From NCBI RefSeq assembly GCF_030315685.1, contig NZ_JASXSI010000029.1:1-55024 (forward strand): 55,024 nt of DNA, written 5' to 3'. How positions within the stretch are numbered: position 1 is the stretch's first letter; each line of letters opens with the position of its first letter. Shown one piece after another: positions 9,549 through 18,118 of this stretch. Made by a program: the position numbers and the translations under genes. The notes under the pieces are model-generated. The model saw nothing but the letters and a program-made list of their open reading frames with translations. It did not search any database and had not been told where the DNA came from. Origin of the DNA: Gordonia sp. ABSL11-1. Lineage in GTDB: Bacteria; Actinomycetota; Actinomycetes; Mycobacteriales; Mycobacteriaceae.

Positions 9549-10571
9549 TTAGCTGTTGCCGTTGCTGCGGACGCCGAGGAGTACGTCTTCCCACGCCGGG
9601 ACGGCCGGCTTGCGGGAGCGACGGCGCGGCTTGGCGGGCGCGGCATCCGAACCGTCGGCGGACTCGCCCGATGCGGTCGTCGCGGCGGGCGCGGTGTCGT
9701 CGTCCGACTCGGTACCGGTGCCCTCGCCTCGGGTCTCGGTGGTCCCCTCGGATGCCGGCTCGCTCCAGCGGTCGTTGTCGTCGGTGGAACCGAAGTCGAG
9801 CGCGACGGTTCCGTGCTCGTCATGAGTCGGCGGGATCGCACCCGACCGGGTGCGCTGCGCATCGATCAGGCGATCGGCGTCGAAGGTGACCTCGTCATGG
9901 CCGTCGGCCGAGCGGCCGGCCACCCGGGCGGGTTCCACCGCGGGTGCGAGATCGGGCGTGGCCACCGGGGTGAGTCGACGACGCGGCGTGATGGTCTCGG
10001 GGTGGGTCAGTTCGTCGGCGAGGTCGTCGAGCGGATCTGCGGTGCCGCCGTGGGCTCCCGGCTGGAAGCGCCAGTGTGCGTGGTTGTCGGTGCGGCCCAC
10101 GTGCCAGCCGACCTGTACGACCCAGTGGCCGTCGTCGCCCTTCCACGCGTCCCATTCGACGTCCTGCTGGCTGTGGCCCAGCGCGGTGAAGGCCTCGGCG
10201 ACGACCTCACCCAGGGTGGAGACCGACGGTCCGTCCTCGCGGATCGGATGGGACAACGATGCCAATTCCGTCGCGCGGGAGCGCTCGAGCAGGACGGGGT
10301 GGGCGAAACGTTCGATCTTGTCGAGCGGGACGCCGGCCAGGGCGGCGACCTCGGTCACAGTGGCGCCCGCACGGATGCGGGCCTGGATTTCGCGTGGCCG
10401 GAGTGAGCTTTCCATTTCGATCTCGATCTGCCCCAATCGTGAGATGTCACCGCGGGCCGCGGCGCGGAGACGCTCATCGGCTGCGATCCGGAACTTCTCA
10501 CCCGACTCGGAGTCCTGGCAGATGACATGGCTGCCATCGGTCTCTACGCCGACGACGCGAAGCTCACGCAT
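9549..10571 (-). CDS. sepH: septation protein SepH
   Basis: A protein of 340 residues. The N-terminal DUF3071 domain (MRELRVVGVETDGSHVICQ to about residue 170) contains a helix-turn-helix-like stretch (SLRPREIQARIRAGATVTEVAALAGVPLDKIERFAHPVLLERSRA). The C-terminal half is disordered, acidic and Ala/Pro/Asp-rich, ending in the conserved basic and tryptophan-containing tail (RRRSRKPAVPAWEDVLLGVR). SepH binds FtsZ and promotes its assembly at the division site in Actinobacteria. It sits next to serC as in other Mycobacteriales, transcribed in the same direction. Confidence 0.9.
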   Translation of the reverse strand: MRELRVVGVETDGSHVICQDSESGEKFRIAADERLRAAARGDISRLGQIEIEMESSLRPREIQARIRAGATVTEVAALAGVPLDKIERFAHPVLLERSRATELASLSHPIREDGPSVSTLGEVVAEAFTALGHSQQDVEWDAWKGDDGHWVVQVGWHVGRTDNHAHWRFQPGAHGGTADPLDDLADELTHPETITPRRRLTPVATPDLAPAVEPARVAGRSADGHDEVTFDADRLIDAQRTRSGAIPPTHDEHGTVALDFGSTDDNDRWSEPASEGTTETRGEGTGTESDDDTAPAATTASGESADGSDAAPAKPRRRSRKPAVPAWEDVLLGVRSNGNS

Positions 10572-10747
10572 CTGCTCCTCCTCCAGCCACCACGAGTGCG
10601 GGCATTGCGGTCAGGGTAATCCAGCCCGGACTCGTCCGAGCGCGGGACACGCGGTAAAACCGCAGATCAGCAAGGTTGTTGCCGATGTGGCCCGTGGGGC
10701 CCAGGCTACAGGTGTGTCACCTGATGGTCACCCACGCGCTGCCTGAT

Positions 10748-10850
10748 GGTCGACCAGCCGCGAGTGGGCGGAGCGAGCCCGAGGCGTATCGCGGCCTCGC
10801 ACATCGATCTCGATACGCCACTCACTCTTGTTCGCAGCTACTCGATCAGC
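10748..10850. repeat. imperfect long inverted intergenic repeat
   Basis: The stretch has two facing arms: the left contains GGTCGACCAGCC and GGCGTATCG (10748-10791), the right CGATACGCC and GCTACTCGATCA (10811-10850). They are imperfect reverse complements with a spacer rich in GAGCGAGC-type words. This resembles the TCTCGATACG...CTACTCGACCA palindromic units that I remember as common between genes in Gordonia and relatives. It lies between the divergently placed sepH 5' end and serC 3' end. It accounts for most of the 323-base gap at 10572-10894; the remainder holds the sepH promoter region. Confidence 0.55.
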
Positions 10851-10861
10851 GATGGGTGTGC

Positions 10862-10888
10862 GGCCACCACTCGATCAGTGGTGCGGCC
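10862..10888 (-). terminator. hairpin terminator after serC
   Basis: A perfect 7-base stem CACCACT/AGTGGTG with a 5-base loop (10865-10883), extended by GGC/GCC, lies 7 bases beyond the serC stop codon. There is no clear U tract on either strand, as is common for high-GC actinobacterial terminators. Confidence 0.55.
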
Positions 10889-10894
10889 CTTGCC

Positions 10895-12040
10895 TCAGAG
10901 CTTGTCGACGACGAAGTCGATGCACTCGGTCAGCTTGCTCACGTCGTCGGGGTCGATCGCCGGGAACATGCCGACGCGTAGCTGGTTGCGGCCGAGCTTG
11001 CGGTACGGCTCGGTGTCGACGACACCGTTGGCGCGCAGGGCCTTGGCGACGGCGGCGGCATCGACGTCGTCGTCGAAGTCGATGGTGCCGACGACCTGGC
11101 TGCGGTGTGCAGGATCGGTCACGAACGGCGTCGCGAATTCGCTGGCCTCGGCCCACTGGTACAGCCGTGAGCTGCTGTCGGCGGTTCGCGAGACGCACCA
11201 GTCGAGTCCGCCCTGCCCGAGCATCCACTGGATCTGGTTGTCGAGCAGCAGGAGTGACGCGACCGCAGGTGTGTTGTAGGTCTGGTTCTTGCTGCTGTTG
11301 TCGACCGCGGTCGGCAGCGACAGGAACTCCGGGCACCAACGGTCGGTCTCGGCGATCTGAGAGATGCGTTCGAGGGCACGTGGGCTCATCAGGGCGATCC
11401 AGATGCCGCCGTCGGAGGCGAAGCATTTCTGCGGCGCGAAGTAGTAGACGTCGGAATCGCCCACTTCGACCGGCAGTCCACCGGCACCCGAGGTGGCGTC
11501 GATGGCGACCAGCGCGTCGTCGGAACCGGCGGGCCGGGTGACCGGCACGGAGACGCCGGTCGAGGTCTCGTTCTGCGCCCAGGCGATGAGGTCGATGCCG
11601 CCGAAGTCGTCGGCGGTCAGGGCCGCCGGGTCCGGAGCGGTGCCCGGGTCGGTCGAGATCACCGACGGCGAGTCCAGGAACGGCGCTTTCTTGGCGACGG
11701 TCGCGAACTTCGACGAGAACTCGCCGTAGGTCAGGTGCAGTGAACGCTGCTTGATCAGGCCAAAGGCCGCGGCGTCCCAGAATGCGGTGGTGCCGCCGTT
11801 GGACAGGACGACCTCATAGCCCTCGGGGAGGGCGAACAGCTCGGCGAGTCCGGCTCGGATCGACCCGACGACGTTCTTGACGGGAGCCTGTCGGTGGCTG
11901 GTGCCGAACACCGACGCCCCGGTGTCGACGAGGGACTGCAGTTGTTCGGGGCGCACCTTGGACGGACCGCAACCGAAGCGGCCGTCCGACGGCAGGAGGT
12001 CGGCGGGGATCGTGATCGGTGCGGTGGCGGTGTCACTCAT
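10895..12040 (-). CDS. serC: phosphoserine aminotransferase
   Basis: A protein of 381 residues starting at the ATG at 12040 (MSDTATAPITIPADLLPSDGRFG). It converts 3-phosphohydroxypyruvate plus glutamate to phosphoserine in serine synthesis, using PLP in the cytosol. Visible features are FGCGPSKV near the N-terminus, FGTSHRQAPVKNVVG, the glycine-rich PLP phosphate contact (SNGGTTAFWDAA), the IDATSGAGGLPVEV aspartate segment and the PLP lysine in YFAPQKCFASDGG. The actinobacterial SerC subgroup has this length. It lies next to sepH, a standard neighbourhood. Confidence 0.93.
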   Translation of the reverse strand: MSDTATAPITIPADLLPSDGRFGCGPSKVRPEQLQSLVDTGASVFGTSHRQAPVKNVVGSIRAGLAELFALPEGYEVVLSNGGTTAFWDAAAFGLIKQRSLHLTYGEFSSKFATVAKKAPFLDSPSVISTDPGTAPDPAALTADDFGGIDLIAWAQNETSTGVSVPVTRPAGSDDALVAIDATSGAGGLPVEVGDSDVYYFAPQKCFASDGGIWIALMSPRALERISQIAETDRWCPEFLSLPTAVDNSSKNQTYNTPAVASLLLLDNQIQWMLGQGGLDWCVSRTADSSSRLYQWAEASEFATPFVTDPAHRSQVVGTIDFDDDVDAAAVAKALRANGVVDTEPYRKLGRNQLRVGMFPAIDPDDVSKLTECIDFVVDKL

Positions 12041-12050
12041 ACCGGTGAGT

Positions 12051-12647
12051 CTAGGGATGTGGCCGCGACCACCCTGGTCGTGGTCCCTCGTCACCGTCGG
12101 CGGCGACGAGTCCCGCCCGCCAGCCAGGTGCCCGGCACCCCGCAGGTGGGCGCAGTGATGTCAGGTCATGACCGCTGCGCACCAGCAGCCATGCGATGAC
12201 CGAGTTCGAGTTCCACATGTCGCCGACGCCGATCTCGTCGCGCCCCCAGGTGTGCATCGGCACCTCGCCGGCGAGTTCGATCAGAGCGGACGTGCGCGTC
12301 GGATCGGACGGGATCTCGGTGTGTGCCAAGGCTCGATCGAGATCGGGAATGGTGCCGCCCGGCCAGCAGCGGATCTCGTAGCGGAACAGGCGGAAGCGTC
12401 CCAGCCATCGCAGGCCCACCGGTCCGGTCATGCGCACACCGCGGTCGGTGTGCCGGTCCGCCCACGCCGGTGCCTGCTCGACGGTGTGGACCAGGCCGTC
12501 CTGCTCGACGGTCAGTGCGGCGTGCACGAGTTGTCGGCGGGTTCGGTGCTCCCTGACCGCACAGACCGCCTCGTAAGCGCGACCGCAGTGGGGAACCACG
12601 CTGCTGCCGGCACCGAGCGGAATCCAGTGGAGTGTCGTCACCTCCAT
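12051..12647 (-). CDS. conserved hypothetical protein
   Basis: A protein of 198 residues from the ATG at 12647, preceded by a GAGGA ribosome site. It starts VTTLHWIPLGAGSSVVPHCGRAYEA and has a Trp/Arg-rich middle (PVGLRWLGRFRLFRYEIRCWPGGTIPD) and a conserved GDMWNSNSVIAWLLVRSGHD segment before a proline-rich tail. Proteins like this occur widely in Gordonia, Nocardia and Rhodococcus, always unnamed in my memory. No catalytic motif is recognised. It is upstream of serC with a 10-base gap and is probably cotranscribed. A 21-base-arm palindrome lies in its promoter. Confidence 0.65.
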   Translation of the reverse strand: MEVTTLHWIPLGAGSSVVPHCGRAYEAVCAVREHRTRRQLVHAALTVEQDGLVHTVEQAPAWADRHTDRGVRMTGPVGLRWLGRFRLFRYEIRCWPGGTIPDLDRALAHTEIPSDPTRTSALIELAGEVPMHTWGRDEIGVGDMWNSNSVIAWLLVRSGHDLTSLRPPAGCRAPGWRAGLVAADGDEGPRPGWSRPHP

Positions 12648-12690
12648 CACCGTCCTCGGGTCGCCTGTCTCGTCAGTGTGCACGCCAGAG

Positions 12691-12737
12691 CAGATGACGG
12701 AGAACGTAACGCTCACCGTTACGTTCTCCGTCATCTG
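12691..12737. repeat. perfect inverted repeat, 21-base arms, 5-base spacer
   Basis: The arms 12691-12711 and 12717-12737 are exact reverse complements, separated by CTCAC. The core GTAACG...CGTTAC looks like a TetR-type operator, but the arms are longer than needed for a single dimer. It sits between the divergent conserved hypothetical (start 12647) and the TetR gene (start 12802), so control of one or both is plausible. Confidence 0.7.
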
Positions 12738-12785
12738 TGAATCGGGGCCTACGGCGCCGATCCCTTTGACCTCCGCTGAACACGC

Positions 12786-12801
12786 GTTTAGTCTACTGAA
12801 C
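12786..12801 (+). promoter_or_regulatory. candidate TetR operator at the exporter operon start
   Basis: GTTTAGT-CT-ACTGAAC is an inverted repeat with 7-base arms and one mismatch, ending directly at the ATG of the TetR gene. The position fits autoregulation of the TetR-ABC operon; binding is inferred. Confidence 0.5.
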
Positions 12802-13467
12802 ATGCGTACAACGCATGCCGACGATCGCACGACCCGTGCCCGTCTGCGAGACACCGCGATCGAGGTGTTCGCCCGCGACGGGTTCTCGGCGACCGTGCGC
12901 ACCATCGCCGACGCGGCCGGGGTGAGTCCGGGGCTGGTGATCCATCACTTCGGCAGCAAGGAGAAGCTGCGTTCGGAGTGCGACGACCACGTATTGCGCC
13001 GGACCCGTGAGGTGAACGAGGCCAGTCTCGACGTCGGCGCCGGCCCACAGGCGTTCGGCGGAATTCTCACCACACTGGACACGATCGATGAGGACGGGCC
13101 GCGCATCGTCTATCTGATCCGCAGTCTGCAGGCGGGTGGCGACATGGCCCGGCAGTTGCTCGATCACCTCGCCGGCGACGCCGAGGCCACATTCCGTCAT
13201 GGGGTCGTGACGGGCACCGTACGTCCGTCGCGGGATGAACGTGCGCGGGCGCGTTACATGGTCGCGCAGTCGATGGGCGCACTGCTCGTCGACGTCGTCA
13301 TGCATCCCCCTGCGGACTGGTCGGATGCCGGCTCGATCCTGCGCTCCTACGTCGACCGCGTGCTGGTCCCCGCGACGGAGGTCGCCGTCCACGGCGTGAT
13401 GGCCGACGAGTCGTTGCTCGACACGGTGCTCGCCTACCGAGAGGAACACGATGCGCCCACGAACTGA
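12802..13467 (+). CDS. TetR family regulator of ABC exporter (RaaS-like)
   Basis: A protein of 221 residues starting at ATG 12802. The N-terminal HTH is clear (TRARLRDTAIEVFARDGFSATVRTIADAAGVSPGLVIHHFGSKEKLRSECD). The C-terminal ligand domain contains VYLIRSLQAGGDMARQLLDHL. The 5-gene neighbourhood (TetR, ABC ATPase, two-lobed permease) and the lengths match the M. tuberculosis Rv1219c-Rv1217c exporter locus as I recall it, where the regulator responds to lipophilic compounds. Its stop overlaps the start of the ATPase gene by 17 bases, so the three genes form one operon. Confidence 0.85.
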   Translation: MRTTHADDRTTRARLRDTAIEVFARDGFSATVRTIADAAGVSPGLVIHHFGSKEKLRSECDDHVLRRTREVNEASLDVGAGPQAFGGILTTLDTIDEDGPRIVYLIRSLQAGGDMARQLLDHLAGDAEATFRHGVVTGTVRPSRDERARARYMVAQSMGALLVDVVMHPPADWSDAGSILRSYVDRVLVPATEVAVHGVMADESLLDTVLAYREEHDAPTN

Positions 13468-14398
13468 TGCGGTGATCGATGTGGTCGGACTGTGCAAGCG
13501 ATTCGGTTCCTTCCGCGCTCTCGACGGTCTGGATCTGCGTGTGGCGCCGGGGGAGGTGGCCGGGTTCCTCGGGCCGAACGGGGCGGGGAAGTCGACGACG
13601 ATCCGCGTCCTGCTGGGTCTGTATCGACATGACGGCGGACATGCACGTGTCTTCGGTGCCGATCCGTTGTCCGATGCCGTGGACATCCATCGGCGGCTCG
13701 CCTACGTCCCGGGCGACGTGAACCTGTGGCCACAGCTGACCGGCGGTGAGTGCATCGACCTGTTGCTGTCGCTGCGCGGGGTCCGCGTCGAATCCGGTTC
13801 GCGCAAAACCGAACTCATCGACCGGTTCGAACTCGACCCGACCAAGAAGGCATCCACCTACTCGAAGGGGAACCGGCAGAAGGTGGCACTCATCGCGGCG
13901 CTGTGCGCCGACGCGGAACTGCTCATCCTCGACGAGCCGACGTCGGGGCTCGACCCCCTGATGACGCGACAGTTCATGAACTGTGTGCGGGAGCGGGCCG
14001 CGGCCGGCTCCGCGGTGTTGATGTCGAGCCACATCCTGGCCGAGGTCGAGGAACTCTGCGAGACGGTCACGATCATCCGCGCGGGACGCACGGTCCAGTC
14101 GGGCAGTCTCGCGGACCTGCGCCATCTGCGCCGGTCCCGGGTGACCGCCACCGTGGCCGGTGATCTCGGCGACCTGTCGATCGTCGACGGAGTCCACGAC
14201 CTCGACGTCCAGGACGGTGTCGTCGTCTTCACCGTCGACGACGCGGCACTCGGCGCGGTGACCAGAGCACTCGCCGGCCTCGACGTCAGTGCCCTGTCGG
14301 TCGAACCGCCGAGCCTCGAAGAGCTGTTCCTGCATGCGTATTCCGACGACCCGGTCTTCGCCGACCAAGCGCTGTCCGACGACGGGACGCGGCCATGA
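13451..14398 (+). CDS. ABC exporter ATP-binding subunit
   Basis: A protein of 315 residues. Walker A (GPNGAGKST), a Q-loop region, the signature-like YSKGNRQK, Walker B (LLILDEPTSGLDP) and the switch histidine (MSSHILAEVEE) are all visible. The C-terminal 90 residues form the extra domain typical of antibiotic exporters of the DrrA/tetronasin type. It would energise the permease encoded next, with a 4-base ATGA overlap. Substrates are probably lipophilic antibiotics or lipids, by family inference. Confidence 0.88.
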   Translation: MRPRTDAVIDVVGLCKRFGSFRALDGLDLRVAPGEVAGFLGPNGAGKSTTIRVLLGLYRHDGGHARVFGADPLSDAVDIHRRLAYVPGDVNLWPQLTGGECIDLLLSLRGVRVESGSRKTELIDRFELDPTKKASTYSKGNRQKVALIAALCADAELLILDEPTSGLDPLMTRQFMNCVRERAAAGSAVLMSSHILAEVEELCETVTIIRAGRTVQSGSLADLRHLRRSRVTATVAGDLGDLSIVDGVHDLDVQDGVVVFTVDDAALGAVTRALAGLDVSALSVEPPSLEELFLHAYSDDPVFADQALSDDGTRP

Positions 14399-16038
14399 CC
14401 ACCGTCGTGTCCGCGACATCATCTGCGACGCGGGCGCCGAGCTCGTCGGCGCTGTTCACCCGGACCGGACTCCTGTTGCGCCTGGCCGTTCGTCGTGAGC
14501 GGCTTCTCGCGGTGATCAGCGTAGTCGTCTTCGCGCTGATCAACTCCTCGACCGCGGCGTCCATCACGAGCATGTACTCGACCGCCGAACAACGTGCCGG
14601 TGCGCGGACCGGTCTCGGCGGGAACGCGGCATTCCTGTTCTTGCTCGGTCCCATCGACAACACCGATTCCGCTGCCGCACTGACTGTCTGGCGGGCCGGC
14701 CTGTTCATGATCGCTGCACTCGCGGTGTGTGTCGTGTTGCTCGTGGTCCGCCAGACCCGTAAGGAGGAGGAGCTCGGCCGTGCCGAATTCGTCCGGGCGG
14801 GTGCCACCGGACCGTTGGCATCGCTCGCGGCGGCGTCGATCGCGGCCACCGCCTTCAGTGTGGTGATCGCACTGGGGATGTCGGTGATGCTCTTTCCGTT
14901 GGGGGCCGGGGTCATCGATGTGCTCGCGGTCTTCGCGCAGTACGCGAGCACCGGGATGGCAGCTGCCGGAGTCGCGCTCGTCGCCGCGCAGATCGCGAAG
15001 ACCTCTCACATCGCGAATCTGACGGCCTCCTCGGTGGTGATCCTCGGCTATCTGCTGCGGGGTGTCGCCGACGCCTCCGGCAGCTGGGGCGGGCTGCGGT
15101 GGATCTCGCCGATGGGGTGGGCGGAATCGATCGATCCGTTCGCCGACAACGCCGTGTGGTGGGCACTGCCCTCGCTTGCGGTGTTCGTGGGCGGTGGGAT
15201 CCTGGCGGGAGTGCTGTCCCGGCGCCGCGACATCGATGCCGGCCTCATCGCGCCACGACCCGGACCGGCGGCGACATCGCGCCTCTCGTCGCCCGAGGCG
15301 GTGGTGGCCCGACTGACCCTCCCGCTGCTGGGTTCCTGGGTCGGCGCGCTCGTCGTCTACGGTCTCGTGGTGGGCTTCATGCAGCCCTCGGTCGACGAAC
15401 TCGCCTCGGGCAACTCGCAATTCGGCGACGTCGTCCGCCAGTCCGGGGTCGACGCCGATCTGAGCACCCTCTTCGGGATCACGATGATGGGGTTCTTCGC
15501 GGTCGCTGCGGGTACATGGGCGGTCAACGTCGCGACGCGGATGCGGGGTGAGGAGACCCGGGCCCGCACCGAACTCCTGCTCGCCACGCCGACCGCACGC
15601 GGCCGGTACCTCCTCGACCACGCCGCTCTGACCGGCGCCGGTGTCGTCGTCATCCTGGAGCTGGCCGCGACCGCGTTGACCCTCGGGAACGGGATCGCCG
15701 GCGGTGACTGGTCGTCGGCGGGCGGCGATGCGTTCCGGTCGGCGACGGCACAGATCCCGGCCGCGCTCGTCATGTCGTCGATCATGCTGGCCCTGTACGC
15801 GATCCGAACCGCCCTGGTGCCGATCGGGTGGTTGCTGGTCATCGTCGCTTTGTTCCTCGGACCGCTGTCCGGCATGTTCGACTTACCCCAGTGGGCGCAA
15901 GATCTGTCGCCGTACACGCACACCCCTCTGGTGCCGGTCGAGCCGATGGTGTGGACTCCGGCGATCGTGATGCTCTGCCTCACAGTGGTGTTCACGGCTC
16001 TGGCGTGGGCGGCATTCCGGTGGCGCGACATCGGGTGA
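14395..16038 (+). CDS. ABC-2 type exporter permease (tetronasin/polyketide exporter family)
   Basis: A protein of 547 residues with two homologous lobes of about six membrane segments each. The first lobe begins FTRTGLLLRLAVRRERLLAVISVVV, the second near LTLPLLGSWVGALVVYG. The EEELGRAEFVRAG and EETRARTELLLATPTARGRYL segments follow membrane helices in each lobe and mark this exporter subgroup. Length equals that of Rv1217c from memory. It is the last gene of the TetR-ABC operon and converges on citrate synthase with a 39-base gap. Confidence 0.86.
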   Translation: MTTVVSATSSATRAPSSSALFTRTGLLLRLAVRRERLLAVISVVVFALINSSTAASITSMYSTAEQRAGARTGLGGNAAFLFLLGPIDNTDSAAALTVWRAGLFMIAALAVCVVLLVVRQTRKEEELGRAEFVRAGATGPLASLAAASIAATAFSVVIALGMSVMLFPLGAGVIDVLAVFAQYASTGMAAAGVALVAAQIAKTSHIANLTASSVVILGYLLRGVADASGSWGGLRWISPMGWAESIDPFADNAVWWALPSLAVFVGGGILAGVLSRRRDIDAGLIAPRPGPAATSRLSSPEAVVARLTLPLLGSWVGALVVYGLVVGFMQPSVDELASGNSQFGDVVRQSGVDADLSTLFGITMMGFFAVAAGTWAVNVATRMRGEETRARTELLLATPTARGRYLLDHAALTGAGVVVILELAATALTLGNGIAGGDWSSAGGDAFRSATAQIPAALVMSSIMLALYAIRTALVPIGWLLVIVALFLGPLSGMFDLPQWAQDLSPYTHTPLVPVEPMVWTPAIVMLCLTVVFTALAWAAFRWRDIG

Positions 16039-16077
16039 GGTCCCACCCAGCCGATGCCGACAGTCGCCCCCGGCGAC

Positions 16078-17205
16078 TCAGAGCCCGGGCTTGGTGAGTT
16101 CACCCCAACCGGGGACGTCTTCGGGCCGGCGTGGGGCGGGTCCGGTGTAGATGGCGGCAGGTCGGACGAGTTTGCCGAGACGCTTCTGTTCGAGGATGTG
16201 GGCGCACCAGCCCGCGGTACGTCCGCAGGTGAACATCGCGGGCATCATGTGCGTGGGCACCTCGGCGAAGTCGAGGATCACCGCGGCCCAGAACTCGACG
16301 TTGGTCTCGATGGCCCGGTCGGGTCGACGTTCTCGGAGCTCGGTGAGTGCGGCCTGTTCGAGGGCGGCGGCGATCTCGTAGCGAGGGACGCCGAGTTCCT
16401 GTGCGGTGCGGCGCAATACGCGGGCGCGCGGATCTTCGGCGCGGTAGACGCGGTGGCCGAAGCCCATCAGTTTCTCTTTGCGGTCGAGGACGCCGCGGAC
16501 CAGGCCGCGGGCGTCGCCGGTGCGTTCGACCTCTTCGATCATCGGGAGCACGCGGGCGGGGGCGCCGCCGTGCAATGGTCCGGACATGGCGCCGATCGCA
16601 CCGGAGAGTGCGGCGGCGACGTCGGCGCCGGTGGAGGAGATGACGCGTGCGGTGAAGGTGGAGGCGTTGAGGCCGTGTTCGGCGGCGCTGACCCAGTACG
16701 CGTCGATGGCGCGGATGTGTTGGGGGTCGGGATCGCCCTTCCAACGGGTCATGAAGCGTGCGGTGACGGTGTCGCACTCGTCGATGATGTGTTGGGGGAC
16801 GGCGGGCTGATGGATGCCGCGGGCGGATTGGGCGACGTAGGACAGCGCCATCACCGAGGCGCGGGCGAGGTTGGCGCGGGCGGTGGCGTCGTCGATGTCG
16901 AGCAGTGGCTGGTAGCCCCAGATGGGGGCGAGCATGGCCAGGGCGGCCTGGACGTCGACGCGGACGTCACCGGTGTGGATCGGCAGCGGGAAGGGTTCGG
17001 CAGGGGGCAGGCCGTCACCGAAACGGCCGTCGACGAGCAGCGCCCACACGTCGGCGAAGGTGACGTGGTTCTCGACGAGGTCCTCGATGTCGACGCCGCG
17101 GTAGCGCAGATTGCCACCGTCCTTGTCGGGCTCGGCGATGTCGGTGGTGAACGCGACGACACCCTCCAGGCCGGGTACGAAATCGTCAGGGACGTTGTTC
17201 GCCAT
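16078..17205 (-). CDS. citA: citrate synthase 2
   Basis: A protein of 375 residues from ATG 17205 (MANNVPDDFVPGLEGVVAF). It condenses acetyl-CoA with oxaloacetate. The conserved catalytic segments are present: SGPLHGGAPARVLPMI, MGFGHRVYR and AMFTCGRTAGWCAHILEQ. The N-terminal GVVAFTTDIAEPDKDGGNLRYRGVDIEDL fits the short-form citrate/methylcitrate synthase group. In Mycobacteriales this second, short citrate synthase (CitA) lies near serC and pdxH, as here. A 2-methylcitrate synthase role cannot be excluded from sequence. It is divergent from pdxH. Confidence 0.87.
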   Translation of the reverse strand: MANNVPDDFVPGLEGVVAFTTDIAEPDKDGGNLRYRGVDIEDLVENHVTFADVWALLVDGRFGDGLPPAEPFPLPIHTGDVRVDVQAALAMLAPIWGYQPLLDIDDATARANLARASVMALSYVAQSARGIHQPAVPQHIIDECDTVTARFMTRWKGDPDPQHIRAIDAYWVSAAEHGLNASTFTARVISSTGADVAAALSGAIGAMSGPLHGGAPARVLPMIEEVERTGDARGLVRGVLDRKEKLMGFGHRVYRAEDPRARVLRRTAQELGVPRYEIAAALEQAALTELRERRPDRAIETNVEFWAAVILDFAEVPTHMMPAMFTCGRTAGWCAHILEQKRLGKLVRPAAIYTGPAPRRPEDVPGWGELTKPGL

Positions 17206-17315
17206 GGTGACCACCCATCTCGACACTTCATTGTGGACATCGCTGACTCTAGGGCAGCAGACACTCCCGGGCATACCGGGGAGTAACTCCTCGTGTCAGG
17301 GGTAGCCTCACGGAC

Positions 17316-18041
17316 GTGGCCGAGGAACCGATTGACCTGCCGAACATGCGGGTCGGATATGGCGGGGGCATCCCGCCGAACATCGGTGAGGGTGATCGCG
17401 CGGCCGGCGCCGACGGCATCCGGGAGAATCTCGATCCGAGTTGGATCCGGGGCGACCCGCCCTGGGTCGACCTGTTCACGGTGTGGCTGCGAGAGGCGAT
17501 CGACGCCCGGATCCCGGAACCCAACGCGATGGTGCTGGGCACCGCCGACGCGCAGGGGAGACCCTCGACGCGCACCGTTCTGTGCAAAGGCGCCGACGCG
17601 GCGGGGATCGTGTTCTTCACCGGGTTCGACTCCGACAAAGGTCTCGAACTGGCTGCCAACCCGTGGGCGTCGATCACCTTTCCGTGGATCGCGCTCGAAC
17701 GGCAGGTCCATTTCCGTGGCTCGGTGACCCACGTCAGCATGGAGGAGACCGAGGCCTACTGGTACATGCGTCCTCGCGGATCGCAGCTGTCGGCCTTCGC
17801 CTCGGATCAGTCGAGGCCCATCGCGAGCCGGATCGAGCTCGAGGCGAGAGCGGCGTCGGTCGCCGACGACTTCGGCGGATTCGCCGACGGCGCGGAGATC
17901 CCGGTGCCGTCGGACTGGGGCGGGTACCGGTTGGTGCCGGCAACGGTGGAGTTCTGGCAGGGCCGGGCCAACCGACTGCACAATCGCGTGCGGCTCACCA
18001 AGAACGACGACGGCTGGCAAGTCGAGCGACTCCAGCCCTGA
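17316..18041 (+). CDS. pdxH: pyridoxamine 5'-phosphate oxidase
   Basis: A protein of 241 residues, GTG or ATG start region at 17316. It oxidises pyridoxamine/pyridoxine phosphate to PLP with FMN. The FMN and substrate segments are visible: PNAMVLGTADAQGRPSTRTVLCKG, FFTGFDSDKGLELAANPWASITFPW, LERQVHFRGSV, a YMRPRGSQLSAFASDQS stretch and the C-terminal WGGYRLVPATVEFWQGRANRLHNRVR. Full length for the family. It stands alone before an MFS gene, 77 bases away. Confidence 0.93.
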   Translation: MAEEPIDLPNMRVGYGGGIPPNIGEGDRAAGADGIRENLDPSWIRGDPPWVDLFTVWLREAIDARIPEPNAMVLGTADAQGRPSTRTVLCKGADAAGIVFFTGFDSDKGLELAANPWASITFPWIALERQVHFRGSVTHVSMEETEAYWYMRPRGSQLSAFASDQSRPIASRIELEARAASVADDFGGFADGAEIPVPSDWGGYRLVPATVEFWQGRANRLHNRVRLTKNDDGWQVERLQP

Positions 18042-18118
18042 TCCCGTTCGCGGCGCCGGGCGTGGCGCCAGTACTGGGGAGCCGCGGGCCGGACCCGCTC
18101 CACTCGTAGACTCTTCTG

